DNA from: Taxawa tesnikishii (nom. ined.)
Lineage: Eukaryota; Ascomycota; Dothideomycetes; Dothideales
Direction of reading: 5' to 3'
Assembly (NCBI GenBank): GCA_030247885.1
Contig: JAPDRO010000001.1
Coordinates: 434,001 to 498,000, forward strand
DNA length: 64,000 nucleotides
In this document: positions 1 to 12,917 of the stretch, piece by piece
Layout: each line of letters starts with the position of its first letter
How positions within the stretch are numbered: position 1 is the stretch's first letter
Notes under the pieces: generated by a model
What the model saw: the letters and a program-made list of their open reading frames with translations, nothing else
What the model was told of the DNA's origin: nothing
Databases searched by the model: none
Program-made: the position numbers and the translations under genes

Positions 1-264
1 AACAAATGTGCTAACGTTTCTGGTCGATTCTTCTTAGTCCGTTTACGTCGCACTCTGCCACTATTTGATTGATCATACTACCTGGTACATAGCACATGAC
101 GCAAGCTTGCTAGCGGCTGGACACAGGAAGCCACTACACGGTACTGCGCTCTATGGTGTTTTTGTCGTCAGGAACCAACCGCCTGCCTTCACCTGGATAT
201 CATGTCAAACCAAGCTCTGCGTCTCAAGACAGCTGTCACGTTCTATCGGAAATGCATCGCTTCT

Positions 265-2690
265 TCAACCATCGCTACCGCTGCTCCTAAAGGCGGCGCA
301 CAATCCCGCGTACTGGTGCGTCAAGTCCAAGACGTGCTGAGGCAGACTCGTCGCTTGGATGATACTGCGCACTTTGACAGCACCTTCTTCCTCGATGAGT
401 TTCCGTATCGTGTAGAGGAGTTGTGGAGAGAACTGCATTGCTCGTCAACCATCAAATGTTTTCCCTTGGATCTTTGGCATTCTGCTTACCTCAGAATACC
501 ACCTGAACTGCCATGCGACCAGTCTGATCAGTGCACCCAATGTGCCTCTGCCGTCGCCCGTGTTCTCATACAGACCCAGAACACCCTTCATCGCTTTCGG
601 GCTGAAACGCATGCTCAAACAAGCTTGCCACGCCTCAATCGCTTCGTCCGGGTGGTGCAACCGTTCCGCGAGATCTCCGAGGATCTCCCACTCTTCCGCA
701 CTCTTTTTGTAAGCAATCTGCTGCTGCCTATACTGCGACGCTTCTGTCCGCCATATGGTGTAGATACGTAGGTCTTCGTAGAGTACCATGAAGAGGTTGT
801 CGAGCCAGCGCTCACACAAGCGCTTGTGTTGGAACTGTGTGTATTGCTGGTGCGATGGATCTGGTGGCGGGGGTTGTGGTGTTGATGTCCCGTCTGCAGG
901 GCGTACTGTGACAGAGTGGCCAGGCTTGGAGACGTCATTGTCCAACGCTGAAGCAGTGGAAGGCTCTTCCCCGTTGCCATGCGTTTGGACGTCGCTAGTA
1001 TCTGTGGCCTGTCCATGACCGTTGGGTTGAGGCGTGTCTGTACCTCTGATGGCCGTCGTGCTTGCATTGCGACTACTGCCAGCTTGATGCCCGGTGGATG
1101 GTTGACGCTCGTTGCGATACTCCTCCTCCATAACGAATACTTGGCTTCGAATCTTCAGTAGCTGATCCCACCCTATCTGCTTTGTGATATCGGTCAAGAG
1201 CATGTATGCTTTTGGAAGGTGCCTTTGTAGTTAGCAGCACCCAATCTCCGCAACGTGGGGTGCACAAGGTCTGTCTCGCCCACAGCACCAGCATCATCGA
1301 TTTCGTCGCACATTGTCTCAGGTGCAAGTGGAAGAGATATCCGTAGCGGTTCCGGTAGACGAGGCGTGTCCTTGTCCTGGTATGTGAACATAGGGCAAGA
1401 GTTGAGTGTCAGCAGCGCCAGGTCCCACTGCTCAAGGCTGATGTAAACTTCTACTAGCCTGGCCCAAGTCCCAAACTCACTGGGCGCCGAGACAACGCTC
1501 CGCTTTGCAATATCAAGCGCAAGATCACTTCTGCCCTTGGAATTGCAATACTCAGCCTGGCAGTCAAGCAGGGAGTAGTCCATCGGCAATTCCTCGATAG
1601 CCTCGTGTAGTAGTTGTACCGCTTTCACCTCCTCATCTCCGGAGATGTAGACACGTGCTAGGAGCGAAGATATCTCCGGATCCCGCGTGCGCAGCTTCTC
1701 GAACAAATTGATTCCAGAAGCATACCGTCCAGTTGTCCGAATGTACGCGAGAAGCCCAGTGGTGAGGTGATTCGAGACGATGTTTGGGACCTGTATCTCT
1801 GGGTCTGAGCCGAGTTGCCAGCCTGGCGATCCGTCAGCATTGCACACAACACGTCAGGGTATTGGCCCTTGCCATTGAAAAACAGCCTCTCAGCTGCGTC
1901 TAGAAATTTATGCTCTGCTTCCGTGTTTGTGATCGGGTTGAACCTGCGCACACCAACAATCTTCTTGATGACGTCCCCAGACCCGTTGTCTGCGTAAGAG
2001 TATGCGCGCAACACGCTGCAGAGGTATGTTTCCAGCCAGTGCTCTTCAGAAGCTTCCAGTCTATCGCCGCGTTCATTGACACAGTAGCTCTCGACGGTAC
2101 CAGGGATCTGCACCTGCACGCGCATGTCTAGGCGGGAAAAGGCATTGTAACAGCTACCCTTGTCAGGACAATGCACACTATGTTGTCTTGCCGGACGTAC
2201 CAATAAAGAGCGGATGTGACTTTGTGGAGCTTGTCATGAGGAGAGTAGGTAAGAGTGTTGATGTAGGCAGCCAGACTAGCAGAAGACGACGCGTCTATGC
2301 CAGTGACATGGTGGTAAACGCCAATCTAAGCTCTCTCTTAGCTGCGCAAACACAACAGCTACGCAACACGGAAATTACCTGCTTCGTGGTCGACTTGATG
2401 GGCTGCTTGACGAGATGTACGAGGTCTGGGGGACCGAGTTCACGAAGCGTCTGCAGCGTCTCAGTGCGGACTTCGATCACCGACTGGGAGTCATCCTCGA
2501 AGAGCCTGGGCGAAGTGTGGTTAGCACCAAGATGTTGTTGGACCTTCTCGCAAACAGATTCAGCGTCGCAATTGACGACTCCTCTTCCTTCTATGCCGGG
2601 CGGATGCGGACCTACTCGGGCACTGCGGTTTGGATCATGCTGTGTAGGTGTAAAGTTTCCGGTACTGTCTGATCTAGTGCGTTTGATCAA
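265..2690 (-). CDS. BCH1: Chs5-Arf1-binding protein (ChAPs, exomer subunit), BCH1/BUD7 family
   Basis: Exomer cargo adaptor that works with Chs5 and Arf1 at the trans-Golgi to send selected membrane proteins such as chitin synthase to the plasma membrane. I recognise the family by long conserved stretches: ELGPPDLVHLVK near the N-terminus, YNAFSRLDMRVQVQIPG, GRYASGINLFEKLR, NSCPMFTYQDKDTP, IGWDQLLKIRSQVFVMEEEY and the C-terminal CAAFRSSGSDG. I place five exons (2690-2379, 2325-2201, 2158-1846, 1804-490, 432-265), about 744 aa, the usual family length. Introns are 53, 42, 41 and 57 nt. Two one-base slips remain, at a G run at the end of exon 2 (about 2201) and at the four T's at 1210-1213; one extra base at each restores phase throughout. 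The start is uncertain because no other in-frame Met precedes the conserved block, so a further upstream exon is possible. It diverges from HIR3. Confidence 0.9.
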
Positions 2691-3030
2691 CGGTGGATGC
2701 GCATGACAAGTGGACAGGTCGTGAAAACCAAGGGCGTTCTGCGTGTAAAGAGTCGGTATGGTAGTTCTGGCTGTCCGTTGCTCTCGCGCAGTTGGCTAGT
2801 AATTGGTGAACGTGTCGCTGACGGCTTGCATCTCGGGCGGAAAGAGAGCCGACTGGCTGAACGCGCGTGGATTCCGTGCTTTCCTAATCCAGACGAACGC
2901 GTCTGTTTCACAAGTGCTCTGACGTCTGCTTCTTCGAACGTAACGCAACACCTTGCGCGGATGGTTCTGGCATGCTTGCCAAGCGAATGCGCATCTGACA
3001 ATCTATTCACAAGCCCCTCCAATCATTAGC
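2691..3030. other. Divergent promoter between BCH1 and HIR3
   Basis: A 340-base spacer between two divergent genes. No extra coding region is supported. It may hold a first exon of either gene, since both N-termini are poorly fixed. Confidence 0.5.
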
Positions 3031-6000
3031 ATGAGACAGGATGGTACAACTCTCTCAGCTCCCCGTAGCTTGATACCTTCAGCAAGTGGCAGACTAACGC
3101 ACGTTCAGGCTACTTTCAAGGCCCTCAATATTGAGTCGGATGATGAGTCTGACACAGAGATCGACGACACCAAGGAGCTGCAGATCGAAGAGGCTCTCAA
3201 GCTTTATCAGACCGCTCTCAAATACCACGCAGAAGGTCCGCGATCATACGGTCAAGCCGCAAATGCCTACAAAGCCCTTTTCGAGTCGGAGATTTTCAAA
3301 TATCCGGAGTCACAATCTGAGCTACGGCGGCTGGAGCTTTATGGATCAATACCGGAGCAAGATTACTCTTGGCCAGACGAGAAGGAGCTGGCTGCGGGGA
3401 ACGTCGTTGGAGTGGGTGAGGGTGCGCCGAGCACATTACCACAAATATTGCATCTTGCCTACAAAAATCATGGCGAATTCGCACTGGAGTTCCTACAATG
3501 GAAACTCCGACATCCGGAAGAGCAAGAAGAACATGTGGACTTTCAGCAAATCACCCGTGCCGGAAAGATCGCACTAGGCGGATTCGTGGAAGCACTCGAC
3601 AAGGATGATTCGGATGTAGACCTATGGAGGAAGACGTCGTCAGTGGGCGAAGTACTTGGCAGCCACCGCATTGCGCGCTTTTGCCTCGAAGCTGTTATGG
3701 ATGGTGACGATGACGGCCTTAACAACGTGCTTTCTTTGCCCGGTTTGGATGAGAGTCTGGCAGGACAACAGCTCCGAGAACTGGTTGTGAAACTTCAAGA
3801 CGAGCTCTCGATACTACAGCAACCCCTGTCACACATGAAACGGAAACAGCTTTCGAAAATGCTACGACAGAGGCTAGACACATATAGTGCAATCAAAGCG
3901 TTCCGGCAACAGCACGAAGTGCATGAATCTGGACACAGTGGAACACATCAGCAGCCGCTTCGAAGCATACTGAATCCGCCGAACAACTGGGCTGACTTGG
4001 GCGATCTGCTATACAGGCAGATGTTGACGGAACAGCATGGGCCAGGCCCCTTCGTGCCTGGGTCGGCTGTCAGTTTCGAGTTGCAGGATCGAGCGGCAGA
4101 GATGCAAGTGGATCAGGAGCCGGTCTTGGCATTGCCTGCCCCGGTTGCTCCACCTTCACCAAAGAGCAGTGAGTTGCCTCAATCCATCGAGGCTCAGTTT
4201 CCTGGAGTTGATCATGAACATCCTACCGCTCCAGTTCCTTCCTTCTCCACTAAGGAGGGTTCCGCCGATTCGGTCCAAGAAATAGAGATGCATGACAAAA
4301 CGGCAAACGGTGACCATACAATTGCCCTTCCTACGCGTAAGCGCTCTAGTGATGCCGCGGCTCTCCATGAAACAGCAGACGGTGGCCGGACAAAAAGCAA
4401 GCGTCTCCGAGCTCGAGAGTCTTTGGCCGAACAAGGCGTTGTTAATGAGAGCATTGCACCCAAGATCGCTCAACAGCTGCAGACAGAGCTTGCTCAGTTT
4501 CAAGCCGTGGATGACTGGACGTTCGACACAATCGGCGCTTACTTGAGAAAATTTGGCATTCCAGGTTTCAACATGTCGTCGGACTTTCGCGCTGCGGTGA
4601 CGGGTGGTCGACTCGAGAACAGAATTAATGATGATCATCTCAGTCCGTCGAAAGGACTACAACTAGCAGCCCAAGATTTGCACAGTTTTGTTACCCAGTA
4701 CTCCGACAACCTGGCGCATATGCTGCTCCTGGCGAACAATGATCTTGAGATGGCCGGCGATCCGCAACAGGCAGGCTTCGCCGGCATACTCAACAGCGGT
4801 AACACCGCGCTCAACGGACATAGCACGAAGCCGACCTTGCAGCCGGACGGTGGCCTGATCTCCTTCATGCAGAGTGTCAACAAGCGTTGGTTGCATATCC
4901 GCGATGTGGCATACCTTTGGGTTCATCAACTTCTTGTGCCAGGCTTAGGTGACCTCAAGCCCCCATTGAAGAGCACCGAATCTAGCTACACCGGACACCA
5001 GTGGCCAGAATCGCTCAAAACCATCGTTGTCAGGATTCTCGTGACGCTTGATGATTTTGTTTACGAGAAGATGTCGGCTGCATTGGATGTCTGGAGCATT
5101 GAGAGTCTGCGCGCGGGGACCAGATCCGACGACTTTAGCCTTAACGAAAAGAGCCTGCGTTATATTGAGATGATTCAGTCAATCTTTGAGCTTCATCTTG
5201 ATGTCTATTCTTTAATCAAGCAGCCTAACAGTGGTGTGGATGTCGAAACGATCACAATACAAGGAGACCGGACCCACAGATGGGCTCATCTTGCTCGCGA
5301 TGTGATGAATCTGCGAGCCAGCCTAGATTCTTCACCGACCCTGCATGATAAGCTCAACCTACGGTACCTCTGGGCAACGACTTTCCACGTGGCTGTTTCT
5401 GATGATTTGACGCGAGAGCACGTCATTGCTTGCATGCAGGAGCTCAAAGTCGTCTTCCAGTCCGTCGGTGGACCAGCAATCGAGCTCCAGAACAACGCCA
5501 TCATGCCACTGTTATCCGTTGAGGCTATTGACCGAGAAATCTCTAGGCTCACCACCCAGGATTTCTTCACTAGGATCTTTGATCAGAATCAACAAGATCC
5601 CGCCGGAGTAATAGAGGGCTTGGAACCGTTGCTCGAAACGTTGCATCAGGATGTCGTGCCAGAAAATGTGGCCTCGAGCGGTCTGGAGCGTTTACCGCAG
5701 CAAGATGACCGTTCCCCGAAGCCAGGTGCGCCAACAAACGAGTCCCCAGCGAGCGATGTCCTGATCCGCAATATAGATGCGTCGCAAGAGTTGATGACCT
5801 TTCTGAACAACAGCAAAGTCTCTCTGCGCCTGTCTCTATGGCAGCGGCTCCGTGCAGCATATGAGGCTATCGAATACTGGCCGATGGTACTTTGTTGTCG
5901 GTTCCGGGTCATGGAGCTCCTCGTAGCAGAGCTGAAGAGTCCTTCGTACACGGACAAGAATCGCATGGAGAGACAAATGGCCCTCCTCAGGACTTTGAGG

Positions 6001-9000
6001 CCGTTGCAGGACTTGCTTGTGAAGGTGTTATACATGATCAAAAACTACGAGAACGCGCTGGAATGCATGGACAATCCCCGCCTGAAGTCTAGCATACAGA
6101 CTCTGGCCGATTTGCTCAGAATACTTCATGCGTCGAACCTGATGGAAGATGAAATCCAGATTGGCCGGAGGATGCCGCCCCTAGCCGATAATGGACAGCA
6201 CCTGCCTTCGTTTCCTGCTGTAGCCAGCGTTTTGCACGACCTGCAGCTGCATGCGTGGGTAATACTGTACCTGCTCTTCAAGGAAGCCCTTGTTCAGAAC
6301 ACGGATATCTTCATGAGACCGGACGAAGACAGGGTTGACTTCCTCCGCTCTGTTCATCGGTCAGTCGGTCTGCGAGGGTTGTGCGCGAAATCTCACCGTA
6401 TTCTTCTCAACATGATGAAGCAGGAACTGTTCCAACTGAGGCACGTCGAAGGCTGCGATCTTGAGCTGTGCCAGGTACTGTACGACATCTACGGCTTGAA
6501 ATGCTTCTTGGATCCCACCTGGGAGCAGTTGGACCACGGGTGTGTGCCTGACGCTGTGCTCGACAAAAGCACTGCCTTGCAATCCGTGGATCTACTGATG
6601 ACCCAGGCATCTAAGATCAAGATGACAGATCTCGCAAAACACCCGCTCAAGGACACCATTGAAAAGGTCCATGGTGTCATTGTGCGAAAGAAGCCATCGG
6701 AAGCGATTCTCCGGAATCGAGATGTCTACAGGGCGTTTCTCAAATCTCCAATCCATCCGGTCGATCTCTACAAATGCCTGACTGGCGAAGGAGAGCTTAC
6801 ACTCTCCCATGTGCCTGCGGAACAGGCTGTGCTCGCCTCCAAAGGCTGGTATTTCCTAATGGGCCACATGGCGCTGAGTAAGTTTCGATCGCAGAAGCGG
6901 ACAGGACCCACACCGACTGAGGATATTGAGATCGCCATCGCCTTTTTCATGCAGGACTTGGAGTACAGCATGGGAAATTGGGAGACGTGGTTCCGCCTTG
7001 CTCAGGCCTACGACTCGAAGATCGAAGAGATTGTTTCATGGTCTGCAGAGAAGATGAACAGCAGCTCGCATGAACTGGTTCAATTCCAGCGCGCAGCGAT
7101 ACATTGCTACACTTTAGCAGTGGCATTGGCCGTCAGAAAGGTAGATCCGCAACTCGAGGCATCAGTCTTGGCCGAACTCTACAGCGATTTCGCGAACCGC
7201 GTGTACGCCTCATCGCGGGAGCCTTTCTCAATGCAAGCGTTCCAACTGGAAGCAGATAGATACCTCAGTACACACAGCATCATAAAGGTCAAGCCGTTTC
7301 ACGCTCTCAGACGCTACACCGCATGGAAGTTCGCCAAAGTGCTTTTCCAACGAGCTATTGCCGGCAAACCAGACAAATGGTTCTTGCACTACATGCTGGG
7401 TAAATGTCTCTGGAAGATGCATACCTACAGAGGCGATTCGTTGCAGCACAACATACCACCATCGTACGAACAGGTCGTTGCGGCCTTTATCAAGGCCATC
7501 GATCTACTTCCGGAACGGAAAGACTCTAAGCGAGAACCAATACTCGAGCCTCATTACAAACTCGTATCGATCGTTCATAAGCTCGTTGTCCGATGGCAAG
7601 AAATCTCGCCGTCCGAGGCCAGCAAAATTCTGACGAAGGCAACACCCTATGCCCGCAAAGTCGATCCTCCAGAGGATCTTGATTCGTGGCAACCTTACAT
7701 TCTAGCTGTTCTCAAGAACCTACGTGCTGCAGACAGATCCAATTGGCACCACCGCATGATCGCTAGAGCAGCTCACATCATCTATGACGAATCACCCAAT
7801 GGCCATGCTTCCGCCCTTGGTGCTAAGCACGAACTGACGCAGCAGATGTTCACTAAGACTATGGTACTTCAAGTATGGAAGCCCGAGGTTGAACGGCCTG
7901 GCCGGCACTTTGTGTACACTTCCCGCTACACTCGTTTTTATGCAGCTGCTCGATAAGCTCAACGACCGCACAGGGCTGGAAACTCTGGCGAAGCGCGTCA
8001 GGAAGCGACCATCTGAATTCTACGAGCACGCTCAACTCTGGCAGGATCTCTGCACCCACTACCTGAAGCTCTTGCGACGTTACGCACAAGTCACCGTCGG
8101 CCACGAGACGACCATCTTTAGCGGTATCAACCACGAGGATTTCCTCCAGCGCAAGGAGCCGCTCGAGAAGTGGTGTCAAGATCCGCTGTCTCACTGTCCG
8201 ACCCTCGACGTGCTGAATGATGCTATCGAGCTCAAACGAATCAACGGCGGGTACATGAAGCCCGGCGCTATCGATGATCTGATCGGTGACGCCTACGCTT
8301 GTCTATATGACACTATCGGTCGAGACCTCTGGGCTGCGTACAAGCAAAAGCAGGCCGCCGAGAAGGCAGATGAAGAGGCCAGAGCAGCAGAAAAGCAAAC
8401 CCTTCCACAAGAGTCGCGCAACCCGATGATGAGTTTGGCGAGAGTGATCAACCTCGACGGGACGATCCCGGTGCCTCCGTCCCACAGCAATACTGACACA
8501 CCTGCTGTTCCTTCCGATACGACTGCTTCTGGCACCGCTGACCAGGCGCCTCCGACACGTCGCAAGATTGGCGTCGGAAGACGCGAGATCCGTCTCTTTG
8601 CCGAACGCTGCGTCCAGAAAGCTGTCGTGTCTACGCATCACACCACTCCAGTGCAACTGCGGACTACTCCCTCAAACACCAAGGTGCAAGTGGTGATTGA
8701 TTCACGGCCAAGGATGAATGATGCCAATGCGCCGACTAGTCTCCACGACAGCGAGGATGACGACAGTGAGCTTAGTGATGTCGATGAGGATTTGGTCAAC
8801 GAGGGACCGGATGGAGGGAAAGCTACGACTAAAGTCATGTTCCCGAATTTGGTCGGGGACGAGGATGCTGGGGATGAAGACGGTGGGGATGAGGATGAGG
8901 ATGAGGAGATGGAAGGAAATGATGAGGAGGGCGAAGAAGATGAGCATGGAGCTGAAAATGACGGGGAGCAGGAAGATGCTGTTATGACTGAGGGAGGAAA

Positions 9001-9076
9001 AGAAGTGAGGTTGAAGGAAGAAAATGAGATGGAAGGCTTGGAGGATGATCAATCTCCCAGACCAGCGCCGGCATAG
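3031..9076 (+). CDS. HIR3: HIR complex subunit HIR3 (CABIN1-like histone transcription regulator)
   Basis: Large scaffold subunit of the HIR histone H3-H4 chaperone complex, which deposits histones outside replication and represses histone genes; nuclear. The N-terminal signature ALNIESDDESD followed by DDTKELQIEEALKLYQTALK is typical of fungal HIR3, and the body is the helical, TPR-like repeat protein expected (about 2,015 aa). The C-terminus carries KIGVGRREIRLFAERCVQK, then a very acidic Asp/Glu tail from about 8740 to 8990, suitable for histone contact. It is essentially one exon. One frame slip sits in the T run at 7935-7939, inside the conserved FVYTSRYTRF..QLLDKLND stretch, and no intron can explain it; two missing or one extra T restores the frame. 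The start at 3031 gives a longer leader than homologues, so an upstream intron is possible. Confidence 0.9.
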
Positions 9077-9393
9077 TATGCGGGAACCCGGACTAATTCG
9101 TGGGACGTGGATCACATGCAAGGGGCTACGGAAAGCGACGTTATGGGTATGCCGCTCACGTATTATGAGCAACGGAGGCGGCGTTACACGAGGGCTTGAG
9201 CATGGATCATTGATACCCCATATTGGCTCGATAGGCTTGCGATATCGTTGCTGCCATTGTTACGAGAATGACAGCATATCATTTGTCTCTGCTACCCTAT
9301 TCCATATTCCATTGACGATCGAAAGCGTGCGCATACCGGTCAACACTTTCACTCGAGCTTCACTTGAATTTGGCAGTCTCCCCTCACGATAAT

Positions 9394-10005
9394 GGTTCCG
9401 AAGCATCCACGAAGCTTGTAGCAAAGGCTGAATACCTCCTTCGCGATGCAACAGTGAACGGTAGCACTCTGTCTTTGGTTGGTGATATCAACGCGACGAC
9501 TCCTCTGGGAATCATCTCAGCAACACCTGGCCATTTTCCATCTCTTCTCTTCAATAGCAAGCGTGTCGCTTTCGACCAGACAGCTGCCGGCGTAGTCACC
9601 GACAGCCCGGAATACTCCGAACCGAAACCCTTGCCTGCTAGCCTCCAACGACTGCCCCTTGGAAGTACCATGACAGCCTGCTTGGCATCGAGCCTGGTTT
9701 CAACGACAGTGCATGGACCTCTGCTCACTACTACACCAATTGGGCGAATATGGTAGGGTCGGCCTCCTCTCGCTTCCCTTTCCCGAAAGGCTCGTGCCAC
9801 TGTGATACTGACATACGCAGTCAACAACCGCGGTCCGTAAACGGTGTTTCCTGTGCCAGAGCGTGTTGCAAACTACCAGGGCACCAACTGGGTCGTGCTG
9901 ACGCTGTGGGCGTGAGATGCGCAAGGTGCGCGTCCGGGCTCGTTCGAAGTGCAGCCCGATATTCTGATACAGAGCGGGTACGGAGCTGTGCCTATAACCC
10001 CCACA
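9394..10005 (+). pseudogene. Relic of a GH35 beta-galactosidase (lacA-like), C-terminal part only
   Basis: The reading frame from 9394 matches the middle of fungal GH35 enzymes (YLLRDATVNGSTL, GDINATT), continues in another frame as WKYHDSLLGIEPGFNDSAW near 9670, then jumps to the extreme C-terminus (FPVPERVANYQGTNWVVLT at about 9845-9900, then QSGYGAVP near 9970). Roughly 200 residues between the two blocks are missing, as is the whole catalytic TIM barrel. In the C-terminal block two in-frame stops occur, one at a position where the family has Gln after Gly-Pro (CAA to TAA would be a C-to-T change) and one after LTLWA. This is therefore a dead fragment, unlike the single slips elsewhere. 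It neighbours a hexose transporter that reads toward it. Family identification is from memory of lacA sequences. Confidence 0.75.
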
Positions 10006-10197
10006 GCCAGCATGGAAGAAGCGTGCGAATGCATATTGAGGCTGAAAAAAGGATATCCACCAAAAAATTTAGGTGTCAATATGATCAATCTCTGGGTATC
10101 TTATCTGTAGCTCAACGAAAAAGAAAGACGCACTGAGAAGCGCAAGCGGGTTCGTGATGCGCCGCTCGTGCCCTACACATCCTCCTTCCTCTCCGCC

Positions 10198-11783
10198 TCA
10201 AGCTTCTCCACGCTGCCGGCGTCGCTGGTCGCCCTCTGCTTCTCCCCACCTGAGCCACCTCTTCGTCAAAGCGGCTGTGAACTTTAGCGGTCCGCCAGGG
10301 GCAATGCCGGCATCGAAAACAACGTCAATCTCCTCGAGCGTCTTGCCCTTGGTTTCGGGGTACATGAAGAAGATGTGCACGGTCATGGCGAAACAGAAGA
10401 CGCCGAAAACGATGTACGTCTTCCACTTGATGTTGGTGAAGGCGGGCGCCACGAAATAGGCGAGCGCAAAGTTGAAGATCCAGTTGCCGGCTGCGGAGAG
10501 ACCGACGCCCTTTGCGCGGTATTTGAGAGGGAAGACTTCGGAGGCGTAGATCCAACCTGTGAGATTATGCATTAGTTCTCGCCTCACGGGCATCTTTTTC
10601 TGGGGACAGTCGGCTTACCAGTAGGCGCCCAGGTGAGACCGTAGATTCCGACGAAGATGTAGGAGCAGGCGATGACACCGGTGGCAGGAGAGCCGGTGAT
10701 GGTCAAGCGTAAGTTCGCGTTTCCGTCTACGGAATCGACGTGTCGTCCGTAACCACCCATCAGACCGGCGATAGTGAAGTGCAGGATGCAGCACAGAATG
10801 GAGCCGCTCAAGAGCAGGACACGGCGTCCGATGCGGTCGATATAAGGCAGCATAACACCAGTCGTCACCAGGAAGATGACATACTGGATGGCCGAAGAGT
10901 ACAGCGTGACGTTGCCAGTCAGGCCAGCCATGGTGAAGACGTACACGATGTAGTACATGGCGACGTTGCCTCCCAGCAACTGCTGCCACATCTGAACGGT
11001 GGTGCCACACATGGTGCGCTTCCACATCTTACGACCGAAGAGGCCGAAGAAGCTGACGTCCTTGCTCTGGGCGGCGATGGCGGCTGCCTCCCGAACGTCG
11101 TGGTATTCGGCTTGGACGACTGGGTTGGCGGGATCGCCCTTTCCGTGCAGCAGCGCAAGCGTGTCGAGGCACTCCTCCCAGCGCTCCTTGCCGGCGAGCC
11201 AACGTGGGGATTCGGGGAAGAAGAACAGCGAGCCGAGGAGGATGAAGCCGGGAACGCCCTGGATACCCCACGCGATGCGGAAGCCGGAAGAGCCGTGAAG
11301 GAACGAGCAGCCGTAGGCGATAAGGTACATAATCAGGATACCCCATTCGATGGCCCATTGTTGAATGCCCACAACGCGGCCGCGGATCCGTGCTGGTGCG
11401 AGTTCGGCCAAGTAGACGCAGACTTGGGAAGAGGTGACACCGACGGCGAGACCCGAGATGATACGGCCGGCGATGAGGTGACCGACGTTTTGAGCAGAGC
11501 ATTGGACGGCGGCACCGATAATCCAGACGACGGAGGCGATCATGAGGGCGCGACGACGGCCGAGGCGGTCAGACAGGAAGCCAGCCGCGAGGGCACCGAT
11601 GAAGGATCCAGCGGACATGGAGGCGGTGATACCACCCTGAAGGTTCGAGTCGGGAGAGTGAAAGTAGTTGAGGTAGTCCTGATCGTTGATCCAGGCGCTC
11701 ATGGAGCTGACATCGAAGCCGAAGAGCGCACCACCGATGGTGCCGAAAGCGGCTAGAACGTAGATGTTTGATATGCGATACAT
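10198..11783 (-). CDS. MFS high-affinity hexose transporter, HGT1-type
   Basis: Sugar-porter member of the major facilitator superfamily, expected in the plasma membrane with 12 helices. Two exons (11783-10619 and 10556-10198; intron 62 nt) give 507 aa with clean phases. Family marks are FGFDVSSMSAWI after helix 1, GFLSDRLGRRRALM (loop 2-3), PESPRWLAGKERW, WQQLLGGNVAMYYIVY in helix 7, DRIGRRVLLL and YPETKGKTLEEID near the C-terminus. The WINDQDYLNYFHSPDSNLQG stretch is characteristic of the HGT1/high-affinity glucose transporter branch. A TATA box lies 93 bases upstream of the ATG. The substrate is inferred to be glucose or a related hexose; galactose is possible given the GH35 relic next door. 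Confidence 0.88.
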
Positions 11784-12917
11784 GTCGTCTGATGTTCACC
11801 ACAGCCCAGGTCTGGAGAAGACGTTGGAGGAGGAACGCGCTGGAGAAAAGCAAAAGAGCAGGGCCCCCATTTCGTCTTTATAGCTGATCCCGAGAGGTGT
11901 CGTATTCACTACATGCCGACCTCCGGCGGGCAAAGTTTGGATTGGAGTTCGTGGGCCTCCACAGATACACTGAAGTTGGCGCGTGGTCCAAGTGGCTTGT
12001 GGATATTGGGTATGAAGTCATTCCGAGCGACAAGCGTTGCGACGTCTCGACGCTTCACCCACAGCCAGGGAAAGGATCGGAGGCTTAGCAGGAGTGAAAG
12101 GCACTGTTGTACCCACCGCCCCGTGGAAGATGTGGATATTGGAGCTGCTCCAACATGGAGCGGCGGTATGATGGTGTCGCACTGAGTCAAACCCACGATG
12201 ACAGGCGGCCAAATGCCATGAGGAACGCGCAGTAGGAGACGAGAGCATAGACAACTTACGGCTTGACGTTGTTCCTTGGCTTGATCATATTCATATTGCA
12301 TCGCTTATCTCGGTCGAAGCAGCCCTTCCATCCTGCACACCTGCTCGATGACATATTCGGGGACATGCTGGAGGAGGCCAGTTTACTCGTACCGTACCGT
12401 ACAAGGTTGTGTATTGTATATGCCTCACACACCGAGTCAAAACTCCTGTTGGCGGAAGAACTGGTCCGCACGAAAACCCTGGATCCACTTTGGTTTCGGT
12501 TGTTCGGCAATCTCCTCGGTTGCGCAATCCCGGACAGCCTTGGCTTGCCCCAGTCAGTATACGAACCACGACGCGGGCGGAAAGTGTGGAAGAAGCTACT
12601 GTAACTGTGAACGAACTGTGAAATTGGACATTGAGAGAGTTTCTGGGTCGGTGTTTCGCATTGTGTAACTCGATTCACGTATTGAACAAGGTGGCACAGC
12701 GTCCAGCTGAACTGACCTCCTGCACAGGTTGGAACGCACTTTGGTAGCTATTCCTTATTCGAATCTCTCCAACATTCGTGGTCGTTAGGCCGTCGTCTAC
12801 CATGCCAATAACGGTACTATCTCATTCATCACCAAGACACTTTAAGCGTCTGGGACATACAGAGCCGACGTAATCTGCACCGTCTCCATGTCAAGTCCAG
12901 AGACGGCAAAGTTACGC
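11784..12917. other. Intergenic, hexose transporter promoter and BDP1 3' flank
   Basis: About 1.1 kb. It carries the transporter promoter and TATA box at its left end. ORFs on either strand here are short and show no family signature. Confidence 0.6.
11876..11882 (-). promoter_or_regulatory. TATA box of the hexose transporter
   Basis: TATAAAG on the minus strand, 93 bases before the start codon at 11783, suitably placed for a short 5' leader. Function is inferred from position. Confidence 0.55.

Noticed and set aside
2159-2200. Alternative 38-nt intron beginning at 2196 in BCH1
   Set aside because: Below the shortest intron seen here (41 nt) and with a poor donor; a 42-nt GTACGT intron plus one missing G fits the family and the phases.
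7935-7939. Programmed frameshifting in HIR3 or the other slipped genes
   Set aside because: Twelve unrelated genes cannot all use it, no slippery site plus structure recurs, and run-length error explains all cases more simply.
10740-11756. Open frame of 338 codons on the plus strand
   Set aside because: It is antisense to the hexose transporter, has an Asp/Glu/Gly-heavy composition typical of a shadow frame, and no domain.
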